NCBI RefSeq assembly: GCF_009857535.1
Contig: NZ_WWCS01000002.1
Coordinates: forward strand, 310,001 to 374,000
Direction of reading: 5' to 3'
DNA: 64,000 bases
DNA from: Duganella margarita
GTDB lineage: Bacteria > Pseudomonadota > Gammaproteobacteria > Burkholderiales > Burkholderiaceae_D
Shown one piece after another: positions 54,677 through 62,485 of the stretch; the first letter of the stretch is position 1; every line of letters starts with the position of its first letter. The notes beneath the pieces are model-generated. The model did not search any database. It saw only the letters and a program-made list of their open reading frames with translations, and was not told where the DNA came from. A program made the position numbers and the translations under genes.

Positions 54677-55630
54677 ATGCTCCGCAGTTTCGTTTTCTTT
54701 AGCATCCTGATGGCCTTCGGCGCCGCCCAGGCCAATGTCGTCGTCGTCCTTAATTCCCGCGACGCCACCGTGCAGTTGCTGGACCAGGCGACCTACAAGG
54801 ATTTGAACACCATCCCGGTCGGCAAGGAGCCGCACCACCTGATGGCGACGCCGGACAATAAATCGCTGATCGTCGCCAGCTCGGTCGGCAACGAGCTGAT
54901 TTTCCTCGATCCGAAAACCGGCCAGCCCCAGCGCACCATCAAGGACATTCTCGATCCGTACCAGATCGGCTTTTCGCCGGACCAGAAATGGTTCGTGTCG
55001 AACTCGCTGCGGCTGGACCGCGTCGACCTGTATAAGTACGACGGCGCCAACATGACGCTGGCCAAGCGCCTGCCGCTGGCCAAGCTGCCGAGCCACATGG
55101 CGTTCAACGCCGCCAGCAATATGGTGTTCATCACCCAGCAGGGCAGCGACCAGGTCAGCGCCATCGACCTGAGCACGCAGACCGTCAAGTGGACGCTGCC
55201 GGTCGGCAAACTGCCCGCCGGTATCGCCATGACGCCGGACGATAACTATCTGCTGGTCGGCATCATGGGCAGCGACTACGTGGAAGTGATCGACTGGAAA
55301 GCGCAGAAAACCGTCAAGCGCATCAAGACCGGCATGGGCGCACACAACTTCCGCTCGGCCGGCGATGGCCGTTATACCTACGTCTCCAACCGTGTTTCCA
55401 ATTCGATCAACATCATTGATCAGAAGACATTGGAAAACGTCGGCCAGATCAACGTGCCCGGCGGCCCGGACTGCATGGAGGTGACCGATGACGGCAAGAC
55501 CATGTGGGTGACGCTGCGCTGGATTAAAAAAGTGGCGGTGATCGACCTGCCAAGCCGCAAGGTGATCAAGACGATTCCGGTCGGCCGCTCGCCACACGGC
55601 GTGTTCTTCTTTAACTCCGCACAACGCTGA
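54677..55630 (+). CDS. YncE-like seven-bladed beta-propeller protein, exported
   Basis: The 317-residue protein has a signal peptide (MLRSFVFFSILMAFGAAQA). It is built of YVTN-type propeller blades, each with D..V..I...T......VG..P.G.A..PD...L.V patterns (for example TVKWTLPVGKLPAGIAMTPDDNYLLVGIMGSDYVEVIDW). Such proteins act in the periplasm as scaffolds or binders. It is the first gene of a coupled five-gene set; its stop overlaps the deacetylase start by one base (TGATG). Binding partner unknown. Confidence 0.85.
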   Translation: MLRSFVFFSILMAFGAAQANVVVVLNSRDATVQLLDQATYKDLNTIPVGKEPHHLMATPDNKSLIVASSVGNELIFLDPKTGQPQRTIKDILDPYQIGFSPDQKWFVSNSLRLDRVDLYKYDGANMTLAKRLPLAKLPSHMAFNAASNMVFITQQGSDQVSAIDLSTQTVKWTLPVGKLPAGIAMTPDDNYLLVGIMGSDYVEVIDWKAQKTVKRIKTGMGAHNFRSAGDGRYTYVSNRVSNSINIIDQKTLENVGQINVPGGPDCMEVTDDGKTMWVTLRWIKKVAVIDLPSRKVIKTIPVGRSPHGVFFFNSAQR

Positions 55631-56385
55631 TGATGCGCGCCGCGTCCTTGATCATGCTGACGCTGGCGGCGCCGTTGCAGGCGGCGCCGGTGTGCAAGGG
55701 CACGATCTATCTGACCTTCGACACCGGCAGCCAGTCGCAGGCCGAACTGATTGCCGATACGCTGAAGCGCCACCAGATCAAGGCCACCTTCTTCCTGGCC
55801 AACGAGAAAACCGTGCGCGGCGATTATTCGCTCGATCCTTCATGGTCTTCTTATTGGAAGGCGCGGGTGGCGGAAGGCCATGCGGTTGGCACGCATACCT
55901 GGGACCACGCGGTGTTCGCGCGCGATGGCGCCGACGGTACAGTGGTGGTCAAGCCCGGCTTCGGTCCGCAGGCCGGCAAGCTGGTTACCTGGACGCCGCA
56001 GCAGTATTGCGAGCAGCTCAAGCGCGTCGACCAGCGCTTTACGGAATTGACCGGCGCGCGCCTCGATCCGCTGTGGCGCGCGCCGGCCGGCCGCACTTCG
56101 CCGCGCCTGCTGGACATCGGCAAGACCTGCGGCTATGCGCATGCGGGCTGGTCGCCGGCCGGCTTCTCGGGCGATGAACTGTCGAGCGAAAAGTATCCGA
56201 ATGCGGTACTTTTGCAGAAGTCGTTGCGCGACCTGCGCGGCGGCGATATCGTGCTGATCCATATGGGCATCTGGTCGCGCAAGGATGCGTGGGCGCCGGC
56301 CAATCTTGAACCTCTGATTAGCGGGCTTGAGCAGAAGGGCATGTGCTTTGCCACGCTGCGCGAGCATCCGGATTACAAAAAATGA
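55630..56385 (+). CDS. NodB-type polysaccharide deacetylase, exported
   Basis: The 251-residue protein has a signal peptide (ending LQAAPVC) and a NodB-homology domain. Motif 1 reads LTFDTGSQ, so the second Asp of the usual TFDDG is Thr. Motif 2 is GTHTWDH (H-x3-H). Motif 3 is LWRAPAGRTSP and the late His is in GDIVLIHMG. The altered motif 1 may change metal binding. The gene overlaps its neighbours on both sides (TGATG before and ATGA after), and the set is discussed as a finding. Confidence 0.88.
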   Translation: MMRAASLIMLTLAAPLQAAPVCKGTIYLTFDTGSQSQAELIADTLKRHQIKATFFLANEKTVRGDYSLDPSWSSYWKARVAEGHAVGTHTWDHAVFARDGADGTVVVKPGFGPQAGKLVTWTPQQYCEQLKRVDQRFTELTGARLDPLWRAPAGRTSPRLLDIGKTCGYAHAGWSPAGFSGDELSSEKYPNAVLLQKSLRDLRGGDIVLIHMGIWSRKDAWAPANLEPLISGLEQKGMCFATLREHPDYKK

Positions 56386-57344
56386 TAGAAGCAATCTCTG
56401 ACTGGCTGGGCGTGGCGCAGGGCTGGTTGTTTGAAACCACGATCCAGCCGCTGGTATTCGCGCTCGGCTTCGGCGAATTCGTCGAGGACGCGTTCGAGGG
56501 CACCGAGTGGCTGCTGATCGGCCTGCTGGAAGTGGCGCTGCTGTTCCTGGTGCTGCGGCCGCTGGAGTCCTTGATTCCGGCGCAGCAGATCACCGATCCG
56601 CGCGCGCGCTGGAATGATTTCCTGTACACCGTGCTGCACCGGATCGGCGTGTTCCCGGTGCTGATCTTCTTTACGCTCGATCCGCTGATGGACGGCCTGG
56701 CCGGCTGGCTGCGCTTTGACGGCTTCCATCCGTTCAACCTGGAATCGCTGTGGCCGGGCATCAGTCCGCTGGCCGCGTTCGCCGTGTATTTCGTGGTGCT
56801 GGATTTCTTCGATTACTGGTATCACCGCGCCTCGCACCATTTCAACTGGTGGTGGGGCCTGCACGGCCTGCACCACAGCCAGCAGAACATGAACCTGTGG
56901 AGCGACGACCGCAACCATCTGCTCGACGACCTGCTGCGCGATGTCTATATGGGCGTGATCGCGCTGGCCATCGGCGTCGAGCCGGCGCAGTATGTGATGC
57001 TGGTGTCGGTGTCGCGCATTGTGCAGAGCCTGCAACACGCCAACGTCCGCATCCATTTCGGCTGGCTGGGCGAGCGGCTGCTGGTGTCGCCGCGCTATCA
57101 TCGCATGCACCACGCGATCGGCGCCGGCCACGAAAACGAAGATGGCAAGCTGGGCGGCTGCAATTTCGCCGTGCTGCTGCCGGTGTGGGACATCATTTTC
57201 CGCACCGCCAATTTCACGCCGCAGTTTGTCGCCACCGGCATCCGCGACCAGCTGCAAGGCCGCGACTACGGCCGCGGCTTCTGGGCGCAACAGGCGCTGG
57301 GCCTGCGCCGCATGATCGAATACGCACGCAAGGATATCGTCTGA
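56382..57344 (+). CDS. Fatty-acid hydroxylase/sterol-desaturase family membrane protein
   Basis: The 320-residue integral membrane protein has the di-iron His boxes of the sterol-desaturase superfamily: HRASHH, HGLHHS and HRMHHA. About four hydrophobic helices precede and surround them. It probably hydroxylates or desaturates a lipid chain in the inner membrane. ATG 56382 overlaps the deacetylase stop (ATGA) and its own stop overlaps the next start (TGATG). The long C-terminal tail after the third box is ordinary for the family. Confidence 0.9.
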   Translation: MIEAISDWLGVAQGWLFETTIQPLVFALGFGEFVEDAFEGTEWLLIGLLEVALLFLVLRPLESLIPAQQITDPRARWNDFLYTVLHRIGVFPVLIFFTLDPLMDGLAGWLRFDGFHPFNLESLWPGISPLAAFAVYFVVLDFFDYWYHRASHHFNWWWGLHGLHHSQQNMNLWSDDRNHLLDDLLRDVYMGVIALAIGVEPAQYVMLVSVSRIVQSLQHANVRIHFGWLGERLLVSPRYHRMHHAIGAGHENEDGKLGGCNFAVLLPVWDIIFRTANFTPQFVATGIRDQLQGRDYGRGFWAQQALGLRRMIEYARKDIV

Positions 57345-58222
57345 TGAGTAACGTTTTCCGCGCATGGGGCCGCGCTTTCCTGTCCCAATGGCACGGCAAG
57401 ATGCTGATGATGAGCATCGTTCCCTTCCTGCTGGCGCTGGGCGTCTGGGCGGTGGCGCTGTATTTCTACCTGCAGCCGCTGGTCGATTACCTGCATGCGC
57501 AATTTTCCGACCATAATCTGTTCGCCACCAGCACCAGCTGGCTGCGCAGCCTCGGGCTGGGCACGCTGACGTCGGTGGTGGTGCCGCTGATCGCCATGCT
57601 GGCGCTGCTGCCGTTGATGATACTGACCGCGCTGATCTTCATCGGCGTGGTGGCGATGCCGCTGATCGGCCGCCATGTCGGCCTGCGCCATTATCCGCAG
57701 CTGGAGCAGCGCAAGGGCGGTTCGATTGTCGGCAGCATCGGCGTGGCGCTGGGCGGCATGGCGATCTTCATCGGCCTGTGGATACTGACCTTGCCGCTGT
57801 ACGCCTTCCCGCCGCTGGCGGTGCTGGTGCAGGCGCTGCTGTGGGGCTGGCTGACCTGCCGCGTGATGGTGTATGACACGCTGGCCGATTACGCCAGCAC
57901 CGAGGAACGCCAGCACATCCTGCGCGAACACCGCTGGCGCCTGCTGGTGATTGGCGTGGTATCGGGCGCGGCCGGCGCATTGCCGGGCGCGATCTGGCTG
58001 GGCGGGGTGATGGCGGTGGTGATGTTCCCGTTCCTCGCGGCCATCTCGATCTGGCTGTATGTGCTGATTTTTATCTTTACCGGCTTGTGGTTCGCGTACT
58101 ATTGCCTGGATGCGCTGGCGCGGTTGCGAGCCGCCGACGTCGCTCCCGCAGACGCGCAAGCCGTCATTCCGGCGGAAGCCGGAATCCATACTCAGCATGG
58201 ATTCCGGCTTCCGCCGGAATGA
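57344..58222 (+). CDS. EI24-domain (CysZ-like) multi-pass membrane protein
   Basis: The 292-residue protein has about six hydrophobic helices in the EI24/CysZ pattern (residues 20-265, MSIVPFLLALGVWAVALYFYLQPLV..ALWGWLTCRVMVYDTLADYAS). CysZ imports sulfate; other EI24 proteins have no known role. The start ATG overlaps the previous stop by one base. The last 19 residues (from VIPAEAGIHTQHG) are coded by the palindromic repeat at 58161-58225, so the true C-terminus has been replaced or extended by repeat insertion. Confidence 0.8.
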   Translation: MSNVFRAWGRAFLSQWHGKMLMMSIVPFLLALGVWAVALYFYLQPLVDYLHAQFSDHNLFATSTSWLRSLGLGTLTSVVVPLIAMLALLPLMILTALIFIGVVAMPLIGRHVGLRHYPQLEQRKGGSIVGSIGVALGGMAIFIGLWILTLPLYAFPPLAVLVQALLWGWLTCRVMVYDTLADYASTEERQHILREHRWRLLVIGVVSGAAGALPGAIWLGGVMAVVMFPFLAAISIWLYVLIFIFTGLWFAYYCLDALARLRAADVAPADAQAVIPAEAGIHTQHGFRLPPE

Positions 58223-58225
58223 CGA
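58161..58225. repeat. Palindromic repeat, copy 3, forming the 3' end of the EI24 gene
   Basis: CCGTCATTCCGGCGGAAGCC on the left pairs with GGCTTCCGCCGGAATGACG on the right around GGAATCCATACTCAGCATGGATTCC, a 65-base near-perfect palindrome. The EI24 stop codon TGA (58220-58222) lies within its right arm. Confidence 0.8.
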
Positions 58226-58250
58226 TGCGACTTAACTTAAGGATACTCAG

Positions 58251-59036
58251 ATGGCAATCGGACTCATCATCATTGGCGACGAAATCCTGTCGGGCAGGCG
58301 CGTCGACCAGCATTTCCCCAAAGTCGTGCAGATGCTGGCGGCGCGCGGCCTGCAGCTGACCTGGGCCGAGATTCTGCCGGACGATCCGGCCCGCATTACG
58401 GCCACGCTGCAACGCACTTTTGCCACCGACGACATCGTGTTCTGCTGCGGCGGCATTGGCGCCACGCCGGACGACCACACGCGCCAGGCCGCTGCCGACG
58501 CGCTGGGCCTGCCGCTGGTGCTGCACGAGCAAGGCAAGCTCAACATTCAGCAACGCATCCTGCAAATGGCGCAGGAAGCCGGCCAGACCGCCGACCTCAA
58601 TTCCGACGAGAACCTGCACCGGCTCAAAATGGCCGAGTTTGCCGAAGGCGCGGCGCTGATCCCCAACCCGTACAACAACATCGCCGGCTTCGCGCTGCGC
58701 AAGCATTACTTCGTGCCGGGCTTCCCGGTGATGGCGTGGCCGATGCTGGAATGGGTGCTGGACAACCACTACGCCGACCTGTTCAACCGCGAACCGCACC
58801 TGGAACAATCGGTGCTGGTGTACGAAGCGGCGGAGTCGGCGCTGACGCCGCTGATGGTGGCGATCGAGCAGCAGTTCGCGCGCGTGAAAGTGTTCAGCCT
58901 GCCGAGCGTGGGCGACGCCAACACGCGCCGTCACATCGAGCTGGGCGTCAAAGGCGAGCCGGTGCAGACGGCCACCGCCTTCATCCAACTGTGCGACGAA
59001 TTGCGCAAGCTTCAGGTAGAGTTCAAACCGACTTAG
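58251..59036 (+). CDS. MoaB/CinA-like molybdopterin-binding-fold protein
   Basis: The 261-residue protein has the MPT-binding fold of the CinA N-terminal domain (MAIGLIIIGDEILSGRRVDQHFPKVVQMLAARG..FCCGGIGATPDDHTRQAAADALG). The CinA C-terminal deamidase domain is absent; instead there is a 90-residue alpha/beta tail. Members are annotated as competence/damage-inducible-like proteins; the reaction is not settled. It is last in the five-gene operon and is followed by a terminator. Confidence 0.85.
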   Translation: MAIGLIIIGDEILSGRRVDQHFPKVVQMLAARGLQLTWAEILPDDPARITATLQRTFATDDIVFCCGGIGATPDDHTRQAAADALGLPLVLHEQGKLNIQQRILQMAQEAGQTADLNSDENLHRLKMAEFAEGAALIPNPYNNIAGFALRKHYFVPGFPVMAWPMLEWVLDNHYADLFNREPHLEQSVLVYEAAESALTPLMVAIEQQFARVKVFSLPSVGDANTRRHIELGVKGEPVQTATAFIQLCDELRKLQVEFKPT

Positions 59037-59060
59037 TCCGCTTTGTGACAGTCGAATGAC

Positions 59061-59099
59061 ACGGCGTTCCTTCTTCGGAGAGAGCGCCGTTGTTTTTTT
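59061..59099 (+). terminator. Intrinsic terminator after the CinA-like gene
   Basis: ACGGCG (59061-59066) pairs with CGCCGT (59085-59090), with an inner TCC/GGA pair, followed by TGTTTTTTT. It closes the five-gene operon. Confidence 0.75.
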
Positions 59100-59168
59100 G
59101 CGAAAAACAAACGGTGCTTTGCATTTATTGTGCGTCGGCTCCCATCGGCATCGCGCCGATGTGGTGCA

Positions 59169-62100
59169 ATGGAAGCTAGCAAGACTGACTTGAAACACGC
59201 GATGCTCCCTCCTAATACACCTGAATCATCCGAAGCCCATCTGGCGCAAGCACAGATGGACCCACCCCTACCGCCGGACCAAGGCGCACCCAGGAAAAGC
59301 AAGCGCACCCGCAATGCCTTCCTGCTGGTGCTGCTGGTCGGCGTGTCGTTTACGATTTACTGGGGCTACCGCGAGACGCTGACCTCGTCGATGCAGGCGC
59401 GCATCTTCACCGACCTGGCCGGCAAGATGACGTACAAGGTCGAGAAGGGCCCGAGCAAATCGATCCGCTTCCCGCACGACAGTCCGTACGACGAGCGGCT
59501 CGGCTATGCCGGCCTGCCGGACTACATCGGCAAGCTGAGCCAGCGTGACTACAAGGTCGCGGCGCAGGCGCGCATCTCGCCCAAGATGGCCGAGCTGGCT
59601 GACATGGGCGTGTTTGCCACCTACCGCGAAAAGACCAAGACTGGCCTGACGATTTACGATTGCCGCGCGCAGGAACTGTTTGCCGCCAGCTATCCGGAAC
59701 GCATCTACAGCAAGTTCGACGCCGCGCCGAAGGTGCTGGTGAGCAGCCTGCTGTTCATCGAAAACCGCGAGCTGCTGGACAACACCTATCCGAAGCGCAA
59801 TCCGGCGGTGGAGTGGGACCGTCTGGGCAAGGCGGTGCTGGAGAAGACCGCCAGCGCGGTCGGCGGCGGCCACCGCGCGGCCGGCGGCAGCACGCTGGCC
59901 ACGCAGATCGAAAAGTACCGTCACTCGCCGGAAGGCCGTACCGGCTCGATGAAGGACAAGCTGCAGCAGATGGTGTCGGCCAGCCTGCGTTCGTACCAGG
60001 ACGGGCCGGAGACGCTGAAGGCGCGCCGCCGCATCGTGCTCGAATACCTGAACACGGTGCCGCTGTCGGCCAAGCCCGGTTATGGCGAAGTGAACGGCAT
60101 CGGCGACGGCATGTGGGTGTGGTACGGCCGTTCGTTTGACGACGTCAACCGGCGCCTGAATGGCAAGCTGGACAATCCTGACGCGGAGACCGCGCTGGTG
60201 TTCAAGGAAGCGCTGAGCCTGATGATTGCACAACGCCGGCCGAGCTACTATCTGGGCGACGGCGCGGCCGATCTGGAAGTGCTGGCCAACAGCCACCTGC
60301 GGATTCTGGCCAACGACGGCGCCATCACGCCGGCCATGCGCGACGTGGCGTTGCAGCAGCATCTGCATCCGGCCACCGGCAACGGCCTGCAATCGGCGCC
60401 GGCGCAGACCTTCGTCAGCCGCAAGGCCTCGAACGCGATCCGCAACCACCTGGCCAATCTGCTGGGCGACAACCGCATGTACAACCTCGACCGGCTGGAC
60501 CTGACCGTGGTCAGCACGCTGGATGCGCAGGCGCAGACCGCCGTTACGCAGGTGCTGCGCGACCTGCGCGATCCGGAGAAGGCCAAGGCCGCCGGGCTGA
60601 CCGGCAAGGGCATGCTGGGCAATGGCGATCCGGCCAATGTGGTGTACAGCTTCACCTTGCTGGAGAAGGGCGAGCAGAACAATCTGCTGCGCCTGCAGAC
60701 CGATAACTTCGACCAGCCGCTGGACATCAACGAAGGCGCCAAGCTGGACCTGGGCTCGACCGCCAAGCTGCGCACGCTGATCACCTATCTGGACATCATG
60801 GACCAGCTGCACAAGAAGTACGGCGGCATGGACAACGCGGCGCTCGGCCAGGTCAAGGTCGATCCGCAGGACAAGCTGACACAGTGGGCGCTGGATTACT
60901 TCAAGACCCTGCCGGTCGGCCAGCGCGAGCTGACGCCGATGCTGAATGCGGCCATGGAGCGCAAGTATTCCGGCAATCCGGGCGAGGGCTTCTTTACCGG
61001 CGGCGGCCTGCATCATTTCGGCAACTTCTCCAAGGAAGACAACAACAAGATCCTGACCGTGACCGAAGCGCTGCGCCACTCCACCAATCTGGTGTTCGTG
61101 CGGCTGATGCGGGACGTGGCCAAGTTCTACATGTTCTCCAATCCGGGCTCGTCGGCGTCGCTGCTGGCGGATGCGGACGATCCGCGCCGCGCCGGCTACC
61201 TGGCGCGCTTCGCCGACAAGGAGGGCAAGGAATTCCTGGGTCGCTTCTACGCCAAGTACAAGGGCAAGCCGCAGGAAGAGATCGACAAGATCCTGCTGGC
61301 CAACATCCGCAGCACGCCGGTGCGGCTGGCGGTGATCCACCGCACGCTGTATCCGCTGGCGACGCAGGAGCAGTTTGCGGCCTTCCTGAAAGAGAACCTG
61401 CCGTCGCAGAACGAAGTGCCGGAAGAGCGCGTGGCCAAGCTGTATGACCAGTATGCGATCGGCAACTGGTCGCTGGCCGACCGCGGCTATCTGGCCAGCG
61501 TGCATCCGCTGGAGTTGTGGATGGCGGCCTACCTGCGCCTGCATCCGGGCGCGACCCTGAGCGAGATGACCAAGGCCAGCGAGCAGGAGCGCCAGGATGT
61601 GTACCAGTGGCTGTTCAAGACCCACCGCAAGCACGCGCAGGACAAGCGCATCGCCGGCCTGATCGAGGTGGAAGGCTTCATGGAAATCCACAAGCAGTGG
61701 AAGAAAATGGGCTATCCGTTCGAATCGCTGGTGCCGTCGTATGCGACCACGCTGGGCGCTTCGGCCGACCGGCCGGCGGCGCTGGCGGAGCTGATGGGGA
61801 TTATCGTCAACGGTGGCGTGCGCAAGAGTTCGCAGCGCATCACTTCGCTGCACTTCGCCAAGGACACGCCGTACGACACGCTGGTGACCAAGGCGCCGCC
61901 GACCACCAACGAGCAGGTGATTGCGCCGCAAGTGGCGCGGGTGGCGGCGGATGCGATCCGTGGCGTGGTGTCGGACGGTACCGCCAAGCGGGTCAAATCG
62001 GCGTTTGTCTCGGCCGACGGTTCGATCATTCCGGTGGGCGGCAAGACCGGCACCGGCGACCAGCGCTTTGATGTGTATGGCGGCGGCGGACGGCTGATCG

Positions 62101-62375
62101 AGTCGCGCTATGTGAACCGGTCGGCGACGTTTGTGTTCAATATCGGCGAGCGCTTCTTTGGGTCGATGACGGCGTATGTGCATGGGCCGGAGTCGAAGAA
62201 CTATGACTTCACCAGCGCGTTGCCGGTGCAGCTGCTGGTGGTGCTGGCGCCGAGCCTGATGCCGTTGATCGAGCCGCATGCGGCGCCGAAACCCGGCGCC
62301 ACGCCGCCGATCGTCAAGGTTGGGGCGGGAGCACCCGAAGTCGCGAAAGCGCCATTGCAAGCCTGCGGCGGTTAA
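59169..62375 (+). CDS. Class A penicillin-binding-protein-like transglycosylase/transpeptidase, expanded
   Basis: The 1068-residue protein has a cytoplasmic Pro-rich N-terminus, one transmembrane helix (about 50-70), and a GT51 domain with catalytic Glu198 (FIENRELLD) and GGSTLATQIEKYRH. The penicillin-binding part carries SxxK at Ser530 (GSTAK), SxN at Ser638 (HSTN) and KTG at Lys959 (GGKTGTG). SxN and KTG are 321 residues apart, against about 125 in E. coli PBP1b, so roughly 200 helical residues are inserted. It should polymerise and cross-link peptidoglycan. The start could also be ATG 59202; neither has a clear ribosome-binding site. Confidence 0.85.
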   Translation: MEASKTDLKHAMLPPNTPESSEAHLAQAQMDPPLPPDQGAPRKSKRTRNAFLLVLLVGVSFTIYWGYRETLTSSMQARIFTDLAGKMTYKVEKGPSKSIRFPHDSPYDERLGYAGLPDYIGKLSQRDYKVAAQARISPKMAELADMGVFATYREKTKTGLTIYDCRAQELFAASYPERIYSKFDAAPKVLVSSLLFIENRELLDNTYPKRNPAVEWDRLGKAVLEKTASAVGGGHRAAGGSTLATQIEKYRHSPEGRTGSMKDKLQQMVSASLRSYQDGPETLKARRRIVLEYLNTVPLSAKPGYGEVNGIGDGMWVWYGRSFDDVNRRLNGKLDNPDAETALVFKEALSLMIAQRRPSYYLGDGAADLEVLANSHLRILANDGAITPAMRDVALQQHLHPATGNGLQSAPAQTFVSRKASNAIRNHLANLLGDNRMYNLDRLDLTVVSTLDAQAQTAVTQVLRDLRDPEKAKAAGLTGKGMLGNGDPANVVYSFTLLEKGEQNNLLRLQTDNFDQPLDINEGAKLDLGSTAKLRTLITYLDIMDQLHKKYGGMDNAALGQVKVDPQDKLTQWALDYFKTLPVGQRELTPMLNAAMERKYSGNPGEGFFTGGGLHHFGNFSKEDNNKILTVTEALRHSTNLVFVRLMRDVAKFYMFSNPGSSASLLADADDPRRAGYLARFADKEGKEFLGRFYAKYKGKPQEEIDKILLANIRSTPVRLAVIHRTLYPLATQEQFAAFLKENLPSQNEVPEERVAKLYDQYAIGNWSLADRGYLASVHPLELWMAAYLRLHPGATLSEMTKASEQERQDVYQWLFKTHRKHAQDKRIAGLIEVEGFMEIHKQWKKMGYPFESLVPSYATTLGASADRPAALAELMGIIVNGGVRKSSQRITSLHFAKDTPYDTLVTKAPPTTNEQVIAPQVARVAADAIRGVVSDGTAKRVKSAFVSADGSIIPVGGKTGTGDQRFDVYGGGGRLIESRYVNRSATFVFNIGERFFGSMTAYVHGPESKNYDFTSALPVQLLVVLAPSLMPLIEPHAAPKPGATPPIVKVGAGAPEVAKAPLQACGG

Positions 62376-62399
62376 TTTCTACCCCGCACACCGCATGCC

Positions 62400-62432
62400 A
62401 GGGTCTGACCCCAAGGGGTCAGACCCTTTTTT
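62400..62432 (+). terminator. Intrinsic terminator, long perfect palindrome
   Basis: AGGGTCTGACCCC (62400-62412), AA, GGGGTCAGACCCT (62415-62427) is a perfect 13-base stem followed by a T-run to 62432. It is a strong terminator for the PBP gene. The same GGGTCTGACCCC motif recurs between genes in other betaproteobacteria (recollection, not checked). Confidence 0.9.
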
Positions 62433-62485
62433 GTCTTGCGGGTTTCTCTTGCATAGTTGCTGATTTATTGGCAAGGTGTGAGCCC

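Noticed and set aside
52249..58225. Repeats considered as a CRISPR array
   Set aside because: Copies are palindromic, irregular in length and kilobases apart, with no cas genes.
59268..62360. Antisense open frame of 1030 codons opposite the PBP gene
   Set aside because: Composition is that of a codon-shadow; all catalytic motifs lie on the plus strand.
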